Shown here in pieces: positions 8,501 through 17,800 of a stretch of DNA of 44,131 nt (positions are counted from its first letter, which is position 1; each line of letters starts with the position of its first letter). Both the position numbers and the translations under genes were made by a program. The stretch spans positions 1 to 44,131 of the forward strand of contig PFRW01000051.1 of NCBI GenBank assembly GCA_002788755.1, read 5' to 3'. The notes beneath the pieces are model-generated. The model was not told where the DNA came from, ran no database searches, and saw only the letters and a list, made by a program, of their open reading frames with translations. Source of the DNA: Candidatus Peregrinibacteria bacterium CG_4_9_14_0_2_um_filter_41_14. Its GTDB lineage: Bacteria; Patescibacteriota; Gracilibacteria; UBA1369; UM-FILTER-41-14.

Positions 8501-10339
8501 GACAATGGCTATCTAGCTATGGAACTAAATACAGATTTTATTGGAGATAACAATGTTGAAGTCCACGTTGATCCATCCGCTAGCGGCATTCACCTAACCA
8601 CCCTTGGCGAATCAACCGATGACGGTAAGCTTAAATTTGCCGCCAACGTTAATGGTGCCAAAAATCTATTCATTACAAGACGAGAGAACCTCAAAGCTGA
8701 CGGTACCAACAATATCATCATCACAATCACCGACAAAAAAGGTATGTCACTCGAAGAAATCGAAACCAAAGAGCCCGGATATTATCATTTCCAAAACAAC
8801 CGTATGAAATATGTAAATGGTACATATTTTGAAGGACAACCACCAACGCCCGACAAATTAACTTTAGGAGGATCAAATCGTAATATCGAAAACAGACTAT
8901 TCAATAATCAAATAATTACGCCAGAGATACTAAATAGTAGTGAATACATTAACAAAACACTAACTACAACCACATCTCCGGACAGCCTTATGGCAGAACA
9001 TACACAAACATTAAATACATTAGTTAAGAAGCTAAGCACAAAAGATAAAAAAGGGTACGCCGCAATTTCAACTCTAAAATTAAAAGATGGCGAAATGCCA
9101 AATCTAGAAAAGATTAGCACTTTCATCAACACACAATACAAAAAAGCATTCCCGGGCAAACAGATAACCCAAGCGGAATTTCAATACCTCTATGAAAAAA
9201 TTACAGAAGAAACATTTGTCGATCTTAATACGATAAAAAATAAAGAAGCTCACATCAACCATGTAATAGGCATGTCCGATCGTTTCATAGATCGCGCCCT
9301 TAAAAACGCACCTACACTTAAAACAAAATTCACACCTGCAGAAATACTAATCATTAGACAAGAAATCAAAGAAGATTTTAAAATCGCCCTTCAGGGACCA
9401 AGTGAAACAAAGTTCAACACTCAATCATTAAAAGACGCCGGTCTTATCGAAAACTACTTCGTCTCCACAGCAGCCAACCAAGCGGTTGGCCTAGAAAACA
9501 AAGGATACCGCTACGTTGATACCAATGATGATAGCAGCATTAAAATACTAGAAAACTCAATAACTCAATACAGCTTGACCAAGGAAGGTGCATCAAACGA
9601 AGAAAAACTTGTAGCCAAATTCATCCTAGAACTCAGCGATCCTATTGAATCAACATCAAATGCTATAGATCAAGCCCACACATTACTCGGCTCACAATTA
9701 GCCATCAAACTTGCAACTCTACCAATTGGTATGCAAGGTGGCAAAACAATCAATTTCTTAGCACTAAAGATGGGTCCACAAAATGCACAAATAATAGCTG
9801 ACCTAATTAATGATCCACTAAATCTCTTTAGTGGTAACGGACAAGAATTCGCCCCTGAAATGAGCCCCGCTTATAATGAATTTTTACAATTTGTAAAAGA
9901 AATACGTCAAAATCAAATAGACGGTAAACCATATAAATTTGAAGTAGGAGAAGGCAACAACAAAATGCAAATTGAAATGAACATGCCAACACAACTATCC
10001 AGTCTCCTTTTATCTCGATGCGGTAATACAACTTTTGCCAGCCATGAAGGTATCGAAATCAAAGTCACCAATGCTCAAGGCGAAATGCTAGGAGGCTACG
10101 CCGAGAACAAACTTCACGGATACAAGACAACAGAAAGCGCCGACACTGCCAAGCTTACACTAGGATTATCATTTAAACCTGATGTCCCAACTAAGAAAAC
10201 ACCTGGAGGAGGCGGCGACGGAGAAGGCGGCAAAGAACCCACCCCACGCCCTGATGATACCGGCGGCAGTCCCGCTGTTCCCAAAGAAGACTCTAAAACA
10301 GTAACAGGTGGCGGTGGCACCACAGAACCAAGCCGCTAA
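5528..10339 (+). CDS. Giant protein of unknown function (1603 aa) with Gly-rich strand-like segments and a Gly/Pro-rich C-terminus
   Basis: Uninterrupted ORF; no signal peptide or TM segment seen; segments such as TANIGFSIKGEISKNYHIRLNGGIGTFGPVLAASIGAGFGRDL; tail KTPGGGGDGEGGKEPTPRPDDTGG...GGGGTTEPSR. Confidence 0.85.
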   Translation: MLQNQFGSHKTNNQNSFTFKEKHLIGFELFGDLENESTNDPKIETVQNLQKSLNTIKKNDEDTTEHNTSIEKSIYELLNDEHDLDTTTASMIAKHLSNKLKEKNGAYPDGNLQNRDIVVKNKGNKITVSTHEETSWYDLENYENTYFTDTVDLTDEDIQEIINENIANKAVATSSLSSYIDRSKVVPEDDRWRSRYLLFQTEQSLQQINKEPLESDEYYGVPKNFTDRFNDATGMREAILTEQISDSQNLVKLFARLGINQRQFLEESFGSSFFGNLEPGVSAQQIFEFSNLSKKYDTIEDAQNRLQILAKDPDTNRKEISEITRNIRDIRALGEMLRDLEYHAPDKKNPDYISKINFSNALDAKSKEAFKDNPAIIMALMGYLYGLKNLQKEQYVSYSLNSDQRFEAFIEEVPARDYDKLLKAYQKIDITWALGSQTLTEGIQELSKPEYADVRSILDAAKLDYIGQGDSPIASDIASLIANPLNTGPINEDYETLTQEEMTGPGATAESANFVNRQYSQKAIYESILRDCRDFKTNQYDLTKLETNLKRYAEYGRLYIAQNPEALKENNTSLLNTQWPENTPLLNALADKNLIQLIRHGFLLEQKVKNSTKKQVKGLDQDLQQNKINPQELAHFLTGLHLDKDGLEKLGLGAALVINLDDAGNPNQNSIHVGGAANVLDPKESGIIITFSRNNTETGTEASAGTVLNPYTANIGFSIKGEISKNYHIRLNGGIGTFGPVLAASIGAGFGRDLKTYTTEHEEETIKEFYDTKGTVFEELNAAQKAKKSETEQMAIVNKIPHLKELHEYFTKQTPPLPEKQINEIFIGENGLANELQNNIKNYAVENTSEVGWEVGGGLAFVDIFGVTVPIPYAYISLELPTGKTIMRYSMPSDVEANTQIQMEDAIQAQLLEQAGTSQNLIVTSTKSGEVYFDKETGQWRINQTRGIPELGTLNADQKAKAKKLTEAYKAYGITFSEITDPAYTTKDGLKDNGYLAMELNTDFIGDNNVEVHVDPSASGIHLTTLGESTDDGKLKFAANVNGAKNLFITRRENLKADGTNNIIITITDKKGMSLEEIETKEPGYYHFQNNRMKYVNGTYFEGQPPTPDKLTLGGSNRNIENRLFNNQIITPEILNSSEYINKTLTTTTSPDSLMAEHTQTLNTLVKKLSTKDKKGYAAISTLKLKDGEMPNLEKISTFINTQYKKAFPGKQITQAEFQYLYEKITEETFVDLNTIKNKEAHINHVIGMSDRFIDRALKNAPTLKTKFTPAEILIIRQEIKEDFKIALQGPSETKFNTQSLKDAGLIENYFVSTAANQAVGLENKGYRYVDTNDDSSIKILENSITQYSLTKEGASNEEKLVAKFILELSDPIESTSNAIDQAHTLLGSQLAIKLATLPIGMQGGKTINFLALKMGPQNAQIIADLINDPLNLFSGNGQEFAPEMSPAYNEFLQFVKEIRQNQIDGKPYKFEVGEGNNKMQIEMNMPTQLSSLLLSRCGNTTFASHEGIEIKVTNAQGEMLGGYAENKLHGYKTTESADTAKLTLGLSFKPDVPTKKTPGGGGDGEGGKEPTPRPDDTGGSPAVPKEDSKTVTGGGGTTEPSR

Positions 10340-10369
10340 ACACTAACAATTCGTTAACTAATATCTTCC

Positions 10370-10597
10370 ATGCAAAAAAAGAAAACTAACTACACAGTAT
10401 TATTGACAATAGCGGTAGTTGTTGTTATAGTAACTCTCTTGAGTATATCTTATTACAAAGCTCATTATGGTCCTCTTCCATACGAACAAGACTATAATGA
10501 ACTAAATGCGGAGCAAGGATTATCGGGCATCGACTACGAATACAAAGGGCCGAATCTCGAAAACTTCCCTCCACCCCCACAAGCACCATCTAACTAA
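10370..10597 (+). CDS. Small single-TM protein with Pro-rich C-terminus
   Basis: MQKKKTNYTVLLTIAVVVVIVTLLSISYY N-terminal anchor; ends NFPPPPQAPSN; tightly spaced between same-strand ORFs. Confidence 0.75.
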   Translation: MQKKKTNYTVLLTIAVVVVIVTLLSISYYKAHYGPLPYEQDYNELNAEQGLSGIDYEYKGPNLENFPPPPQAPSN

Positions 10598-10605
10598 ACT
10601 ATACA

Positions 10606-13515
10606 ATGCCTAAATGGAAAATCATGAAAAAAACCGGTATGTATCTGGCAGCAACAGCCACCGCCGCTCTACTTAGCTTAGCGCTATTTCAAACTGCCAC
10701 AATCGCACAAAGTACATGTACTCCAAATCAAAACACTTTTAGAGATGGACTTGTATTAGAGGAATGTCCCAATGGTACAACCTCCCCAACTTTTAATGCA
10801 TACAAAAATTACGAATACAAAGATTACACTCGTTTTGATGAAAGAAATTTCTTACAAGTACGTAAACTTACAAACGGTGCTTACGTCGATAACGTCTCAG
10901 TATTACCAGGTGACACACTACGTTTTAACGCTTATTTACACAACAACTGTGATCCAAGCTTAAATGATGGTGGCAATGGTGTTTGTGTTGCGCACAATGT
11001 CGAAACATTTGTTCGACAATTCCTTGAGAACAATCAACAAAACTTTCAAACCACACCCTCACTTAAACAAACAATTACGCAAACGTTTTCAGCATCAAAC
11101 GCTACACCAAGACAAGTAACAGATGACGTCGTTGTACGAAGTGCTGACAATCAAAATATCGTCTTAGAATACATCCCAAATACCGCTCTTTACTATAATG
11201 CGCTCAATCCTGATCGCACATATAAATTATACGCCAGAGAATTATTTGGTAATGGTGCGCAAGTAACATCAGTTAATCGTAATGGCACAATAAATAACGA
11301 CGGTGACTTTTTTGGCAGCTCCGCTTACATCACCTACTTTAATTTCGACGTCATCATCAAACGACCCCCAACCCCACCGCCAAGCGCAGCGTGTGTAAAC
11401 CTACAAATTACAAACGTTGTAAATAATGCCGATGGCTCAATTAATTTTAGCTGGACCACAAATCCAACTGACTATGCAGATAAAGCGGTACTAGCCCTTA
11501 AACAAGGCCCTGGTACTTTAGAAATGCTCGGCAACAACCGGGCACGTCTTAGCAACTTTAACAAAGATACAGTTGTTACTGTATTTGTTCCGGGATCAGA
11601 GCAACAATGTAAAGATGAGCTACCTGTAGCCCCTTACATTCCCCAAAATCCATGTTATGACCTTGTCTTAACTCCAGATAAGTTTAACCCACTCGAACCT
11701 AGTCATAGATTCAGTGTGCAAACTAATCCAAACAACTATAACGAATTAAACTGGAAACTAACCGGACCAAACACCGACGTAACCGTGATGGTTGCCGGTG
11801 ATAAACGTTCGGCCGTCTTTACCAATTTAGGACCCGACCATGTAGTTAGCGTCTTTGCCACAGGTGAAGTTGCTCCGGGCAAAAAATGTGAAGACGAAGC
11901 TCGATCACAATTACCTCCTCCAACAGAATACTGTTTAGCTGCTAACCTAAAACCAAATCATTTCCCTGCCAATGGCGGACGCCGTGAATTTGTATTTGAA
12001 TACACACCTAACGAATACAAAGGTGACTTCATTTGGCGCACAGTTCCTGCCAATGTTGGTCTATTTGCCGACGGTTCGCAGATTGGCAATGCCATTACCA
12101 CCCGTGCCCGTCGCGTTGTTTATCGCGGTGGTCAACCGGGTACACAAGTAATTGTCGAAGCCAAAGATCCGGCCTTTAGATCAAAATGTACCGACATTGC
12201 CATTGCCCGAAACGACGTCCCGGCCGACGAAAACGACAACCTAGTTAAAACTGCTGATATCAGTCTTGCAAAACCAGGTGACACAGTGACTTACAATATC
12301 ACTTACAAAAAAGACCCGTTCTTCCAAAGCGACACAAACAACGTCACAATCTTCGATACTATTGGTAAAGAAGGCTTTGTCAGCGGTGATCGTGGTGGCA
12401 AAATTGTACCTGTAGCGGGATCGATGCGAGTAAACTTGCCAGTTTGTACCGGACTTGCCGCCACTAACTGTTACACAGGCTCAATCCTTAATCCAAACGG
12501 TATCACCTTACAACATTTTACAAATACCGCTCCGGTTAACATCTCTTACAAAGCAACCGTAAACACAGTGATTAATGCCGCCCTTTGCGAAAACCTTACC
12601 AACACTTTCTGTGGAGAAAAATTCACAAACGAAGCATTCGATACCGAAAATCACTTTGCTACTTGGACAATTACCGTTTTATGTCCAGCCTTCCGCAGCT
12701 TCGGCTTTGGCGATATCTTCCTAGAAGATACATTTAAAGGCGGTATCGATACCCTAAAATGTAACGGTAAACCAAATACTCAAGGTATTGTGGTAACTCC
12801 AACTAAACCAACAGACAACAAAATCGTAAGTACAGGTGAAGACGCTTCTCGTCGTCCAGAACATGGCGAATGTAAAAATAGTGATATCTTCCCTAACTTA
12901 TCGTCAGCTTTATGTGAGTTACAATCACAATTATCTGACGAGTTCACCAACAATCCTTTACGAACATTAACTCGTAATGCCGAACTGGTTTGTACCAATG
13001 CCTTAATTCGCGATAACGTGACCCTAAGAAACGGATCAATTTCCGAACTTCGTCAATACGCCAATCCAAACAACACTAACGAACTTGTAATCTGTGCCAA
13101 CACAATCACAACAACCGGCCCAATTACAATCGATTACGATGGCCCTGTAACTTTGGTCGCTAAAAAAGGTCTAACCATTAATGGTGACATCCTTTACAGC
13201 AAAAACACCAAAATCACACCATCTGTAGTCGCCGTAACCAACGGTGCTATTACCACCAACAAAACTAAAAAACTAAGCGGTATTTATATCGCCCTACCAA
13301 ACAGCGACAATCTTATTGCACCAATGGTCATCAATAACGATACAAGCCGCCCCGGTGCCCCGTTTGAAGTAGTTGGCTCCCTAATTGGTACCAGTTTCGA
13401 AGTTCAAAACAACGACTTCAACATCATCTACGACCTCGGTCGCTTCCTAATCACAGAACCTTCTGTGCTAAACGATGCCTTAGACTTTATTCAAGAAGTT
13501 ACGGTTAATCAGTAG
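10606..13515 (+). CDS. Secreted multidomain surface protein (tandem Cys-bracketed repeats, DUF11-like domain, C-terminal beta-rich domain)
   Basis: Signal peptide MKKTGMYLAATATAALLSLALFQTATIAQS; three Cys-bracketed repeats; KTADISLAKPGDTVTYNITYKKDPF...TNVTIFDTIG-like segment; ITTTGPITIDYDGPVTLVAKKGLTINGDILY-like C-terminal region. Confidence 0.85.
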   Translation: MPKWKIMKKTGMYLAATATAALLSLALFQTATIAQSTCTPNQNTFRDGLVLEECPNGTTSPTFNAYKNYEYKDYTRFDERNFLQVRKLTNGAYVDNVSVLPGDTLRFNAYLHNNCDPSLNDGGNGVCVAHNVETFVRQFLENNQQNFQTTPSLKQTITQTFSASNATPRQVTDDVVVRSADNQNIVLEYIPNTALYYNALNPDRTYKLYARELFGNGAQVTSVNRNGTINNDGDFFGSSAYITYFNFDVIIKRPPTPPPSAACVNLQITNVVNNADGSINFSWTTNPTDYADKAVLALKQGPGTLEMLGNNRARLSNFNKDTVVTVFVPGSEQQCKDELPVAPYIPQNPCYDLVLTPDKFNPLEPSHRFSVQTNPNNYNELNWKLTGPNTDVTVMVAGDKRSAVFTNLGPDHVVSVFATGEVAPGKKCEDEARSQLPPPTEYCLAANLKPNHFPANGGRREFVFEYTPNEYKGDFIWRTVPANVGLFADGSQIGNAITTRARRVVYRGGQPGTQVIVEAKDPAFRSKCTDIAIARNDVPADENDNLVKTADISLAKPGDTVTYNITYKKDPFFQSDTNNVTIFDTIGKEGFVSGDRGGKIVPVAGSMRVNLPVCTGLAATNCYTGSILNPNGITLQHFTNTAPVNISYKATVNTVINAALCENLTNTFCGEKFTNEAFDTENHFATWTITVLCPAFRSFGFGDIFLEDTFKGGIDTLKCNGKPNTQGIVVTPTKPTDNKIVSTGEDASRRPEHGECKNSDIFPNLSSALCELQSQLSDEFTNNPLRTLTRNAELVCTNALIRDNVTLRNGSISELRQYANPNNTNELVICANTITTTGPITIDYDGPVTLVAKKGLTINGDILYSKNTKITPSVVAVTNGAITTNKTKKLSGIYIALPNSDNLIAPMVINNDTSRPGAPFEVVGSLIGTSFEVQNNDFNIIYDLGRFLITEPSVLNDALDFIQEVTVNQ
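11393..12189 (+). repeat. Three tandem Cys-bracketed Ig-like protein repeats within the 969-aa protein
   Basis: CVNLQIT...QQC / CYDLVLTPDKF...GKKC / CLAANLKPNHF...RSKC, each about 75-90 aa with a shared 'N-P-x-x-Y...W' pattern (TNPTDY, TNPNNY, YTPNEY). Confidence 0.65.
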
Positions 13516-13562
13516 TCGAGCCCCAGCGAGACCTTGCGATGTCCTGCGATGTTTTCCCCCCA

Positions 13563-13590
13563 AGAGCCAGCAAATAAGCTGGCTCTTTTC
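13563..13590 (+). terminator. Rho-independent terminator-like hairpin
   Basis: AGAGCCAG-CAAATAAG-CTGGCTCT (8-bp stem) followed by TTTTC, 48 nt after the stop of the 969-aa ORF. Confidence 0.75.
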
Positions 13591-13614
13591 CTTACACAAA
13601 GGTATTTTAGCACC

Positions 13615-14571
13615 ATGAGCAAACCAAACATCTTCATCTTTAGCGGCAGCAACCAACAAGATGCCAAAACCGAAATCAACAAATGGCAACAAAGCTTTAA
13701 AGCAAAGCACAACGAAATCAATTTAGAAGTTTTTGACACAAACATAACCACTTCTCAAATTATTCAAAGCAGCCACACAATGCCCTTTTTAGGTGAACGC
13801 CGCCTGATCATTGTTCACGATTTTTTTAGTACCGCCAAAAAAGAAGAACTGGAAGCCCTAGTCAGCAAAGTTGCCGAAACCCCAGATACAACAATTCTTG
13901 TTTTTTTTGAAACAACACCACTCGATAAACGCCTAAAAACCTCCAAAGACTTACTAAAAATTGCCACAGTTAAAGACTTTCCCATTCTTCACAAAAATAA
14001 TATTCCCAAATGGATCATTAACAAAGCCGCCCAATTTGACCAAACAATTGACTACCACCTAGCAACAGAACTTGGCCACCAATTCAGTCAAAACCCAGAG
14101 CGACTAGACACCGAAATCACTAAACTATGCACATACAATGCACAAACCGAAATCACCAAAGAAGCCATTCAAGCCATCAACACCCTCCCCTTCCACGATT
14201 CCATTTTTGACCTAACCGACGCCCTAACCAGTACCAACAAACAAAACAAACTAACCATCCTCCACAATTTGTACCACCGCGGCGAAGACCTAATTAGACT
14301 CTTATACATGCTCATAAATCAAATCCGACTACTCACAATTACCCATTTGGTTAATAGCAACTTTGACAAAGTCGCCGAACTTAAAATTCACCCTTTTGTT
14401 CAGCAAAAACTCAAGCAACAAAGCCGCAACATTACCCTCCCCAAACTACAACAAATTTACGCCCGACTTCAATATTTAGACGAAGCCATTAAAACCGGCA
14501 AAATCAAAACCACCAAAGGCAATCAACAAGAAATTCTTTTTGCTCTGGAGCGACTACTGTTTATTGCCTAA
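13615..14571 (+). CDS. holA: DNA polymerase III subunit delta
   Basis: MSKPNIFIFSGSNQQDAKTEINKWQQSF...LGERRLIIVHDFF...; HolA-like C-terminus LQYLDEAIKTGKIKTTKGNQQEILFALERLLF. Start moved from 13534 to 13615. Confidence 0.8.
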   Translation: MSKPNIFIFSGSNQQDAKTEINKWQQSFKAKHNEINLEVFDTNITTSQIIQSSHTMPFLGERRLIIVHDFFSTAKKEELEALVSKVAETPDTTILVFFETTPLDKRLKTSKDLLKIATVKDFPILHKNNIPKWIINKAAQFDQTIDYHLATELGHQFSQNPERLDTEITKLCTYNAQTEITKEAIQAINTLPFHDSIFDLTDALTSTNKQNKLTILHNLYHRGEDLIRLLYMLINQIRLLTITHLVNSNFDKVAELKIHPFVQQKLKQQSRNITLPKLQQIYARLQYLDEAIKTGKIKTTKGNQQEILFALERLLFIA

Positions 14572-14577
14572 TCAGAT

Positions 14578-14652
14578 TGCAGTGAGTACTGCAGCCGTAC
14601 CCGGAATCAACGCTTGGTAACCAACCAAATGCGTAATTCCCGGTACGCTGCA
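14578..14652. other. Tandem stem-loops between convergent genes (candidate bidirectional terminator or structured RNA)
   Basis: TGCAGT-GAGT-ACTGCA (14578-14593), then an extended hairpin at 14590-14652 with TGCAGC/GCTGCA, GTACC/GGTAC, GGAAT/ATTCC, ACGC/GCGT and TTGGT/ACCAA arms. Confidence 0.65.
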
Positions 14653-14808
14653 TCTTTTCTGGTGTTTTCGCTAAATCGGCACGCCGGATAAAACATAAAA
14701 TCCGATCAAATACATCATAACCTGTTTTATATCTAAATTTCCATCCAATTTATAATAACAAATAGACAAATTAGCAAATTGCCATTACAAGCCAACATTT
14801 TGCGCAAA

Positions 14809-17800
14809 CTAACGAATCTGCACTACCCCTTTGTCTGTTCCCGATAAAACAATTTGCTCTTTATCTTTTAAGTTTTGTAGTGTGGCCGGCTCTGTCACAA
14901 ATTCACCCGGATTAACCACACGTGCATAATAGTAATAGTCATGGTCATTACAACTATTATCGCCAATCACACAGAAAATACTGGCACGTACATTCTGGCC
15001 AAGCTGATAATTTAAATACAAACGACCCTGAGACCACTCAGCATAATTAACTACAGGAAGCACTTTCAAACCACTTGGTAAAATATCGCCAATCACATAT
15101 GACCCCTCGTGGTCCCCAACATTCACATCAAAGACAACCTTAACTATATCCCCTTTGCTAAATGCTGTCGTTTGTTTTCCATCTACCCAATAACTACGCT
15201 TAATCTTAAGGACATCAGCTTGTTTAACATCAGCGTAAGCCACTTTTTGAGCATAATCAGTTACTGCAACTAAATCACCTTTAATATCAGACACCTTTAA
15301 TGAGGCAATTTCTTTGGGCAATAAATTCATTTCATAAGTTTGATTACCAACCAATTTCACTTTCTTACTATTAACCTTAAATTCAATCGCTTCGGTAAAA
15401 CCTTTCCCTAAACGTGACTTTGTATAAATTAACTGTTCCAGTAAAACACTATCATTTTGAGAAGCCACAAATTCACTACTTGTCGCATAAGCATGCTGCC
15501 ATAAGCGATCACGTTGATCACTATTAAGCTCTGAAGCAACATAAGCCAACATTGTTTCCGCCGCCACAGCATCCTCCGGCACAACAAACTCTTGAGCATT
15601 AAAGCTTACTACCGCCTGCCTAAACCAATCTGCGGCCTTTGACTTAGCACCAACTTTGGCATAGGCAACTGCCACCCACAACTGCTCATCAAACTTATTT
15701 AACTTTTGATTTGCAACCAAGTAATCCAAATCCACTAAGACAGACTCTTTTAATCCGGCCAAACCGGCTAAAGCTTGTAATTTTTCCACCAATTGATTTT
15801 TATTACTTAAAACAGAATTAAAATAAATTTTCATCTCTTCTTGATTCCATAAAGCAGGAGCCAAAATCGCCAATTTTGTTGTCGCCTCCAAACTAGCATC
15901 ACTATAAGCAAATAAACTAATTCCACCTTTATTTTTAGCCTCTTGATAAACCAATACCGGTGTATCCACTTTTAACAAACCACGCTTATAATACTCATTC
16001 AATAACTCACCTGCCACATACTGACCAGCCACATAATCGGCTCGATCAACATTATTATATAAAGACCGTGACAACAACGGATACAGCTTCCCCAGTTCTT
16101 GATTAACAAAGGTCAAATTAACACGACCATCATATTGTTGAGCAGCAAACGGCATCCCCTCTGTTACCTGTACAACCGCTTGTGCCGCTACTTTAAATCG
16201 AGAATCAACAACCTCAATCGGCAACTCAATTTTATCTGACTTTCCTTTTGCCTTCACAACGGTACTAATCACATGCTCACCCAATTTTAAAGGCAATGCA
16301 AAGTAGCTATTACTAAAGGCTTTGCCCGTTTTTGATTCATTATATCCTAAAGTTTTTGCAATCATTTCAAAATCGACTTTGTCAGTTACCGCCAAAATCT
16401 TACCAAACGCACGTACCGGAATTTGCGGCTTATCACCAACATTGTAGTCTGCACTAATTACCGGCAAAGCAAACAAATCTTGTGTCACCACAACCGGTGC
16501 CACCGCTCGTCCCACTCGCACAACATCACCACCGCTAATTGCCACAACCGATAAACGCCACTCGGTAATATTATCCGGTAATTTAACTTTTAAAGTTGCC
16601 TTACCACTACTATCAGTATTAACAGACGCAAAATAGGCTGTATCCTTAAAGTCACTGCGTCCACCTTTATCGTTATGCACATAAACTCCTTCCGCAAAAT
16701 AAGTATGATACTGCTCAACTTCAAAATTATAAACTGTGACAAATTCCCGCTTAAGCTCAACACTATTAACCAAAACCTCTTCACCATCACTTGTAACCAA
16801 ACGATCACCCACTTTAATTTTAGCGGCCAACTGCCACTGATTATTTACCCACACTACATGCACACCGGTCACATTAATTCGCTCATTAATTACCAAATAC
16901 TCATCTACGTTTGTTTGATGTAACCCGGTAACACGACCATTCACCAACGTTGAATCCCACTCGCTCGCACGTGTTTTAACTTGATCATCAATTTGTACAT
17001 CTTCAATTACCTTATAGCTACCATCTGCCATTAAAACTTTAGTACCAGCCAAGAAACACCCTCCCTTCTCACCACTTACATCATCTATTTGAGTATGAGA
17101 AAGATAAGAATAACTACCATCTAAATACAAATGTTTATAAATAGCCCCCAATGGGTCGGTTAACGCCTCACTAAATAGTGCATAGTAAGCTTCATCCACC
17201 AAGCGCACAGTTAAGTTGGCCGCCACCGGTTTCCCGGTATTGGCATCCTTAACCTCTACTTCAATGTCCGCTTCGTCACTGGGAGCATACTCGGCTTTAG
17301 TGGCTTTGGCATTAACGGTTAGTTCCCTATCGCTAGTATCCAAACCAATATCAATTGTAGTAGAACGACTATAATGCCGCCCATTAAATACCATCATCGA
17401 TGCATACACATTCGGCACATCTTCCTTGCCAAATTTAAACTCATAATTAGCATCACTTTGTAATTTGTAATTAAGACCTCCAACCTGCTTATTCATAAAC
17501 AAATAAGCAGTATTTGCCGACTTTGGACCAACAGCGGTTAAAGAGACCGTTTCCCCAATTTTATAATTAAACTGATTCCAATCACGGCCATCGGTGGCTT
17601 CCAAACTATAATAATCACTATCAGTAGACGTAGTGCCAAGATTCAAAAATTTACTCCCCTGATAGTCACGCCCCGACTTAACTACATACGACAACGTATA
17701 ATTAAAATCGGAATCCAAAGGCGCATCAAACTTAAAATCAATCTCCCCATTAGCATCAGACACAAAAGTATTTTTCATTACCGAATTCGTCCTCTTTTTG

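Noticed and set aside
10114-10323. Pro/Ser-rich antisense ORF at the end of the giant gene
   Set aside because: Antisense reading of the Gly/Pro-rich tail.
13535-13556. Short direct repeat TGCGATGTCC/TGCGATGTTT before holA
   Set aside because: Only two short copies; could be chance and no function is supported.
16672-17058. A full splicing intein with homing endonuclease
   Set aside because: Only 129 aa, no LAGLIDADG-like insert, and Asp rather than Cys/Ser/Thr after the terminal HN.
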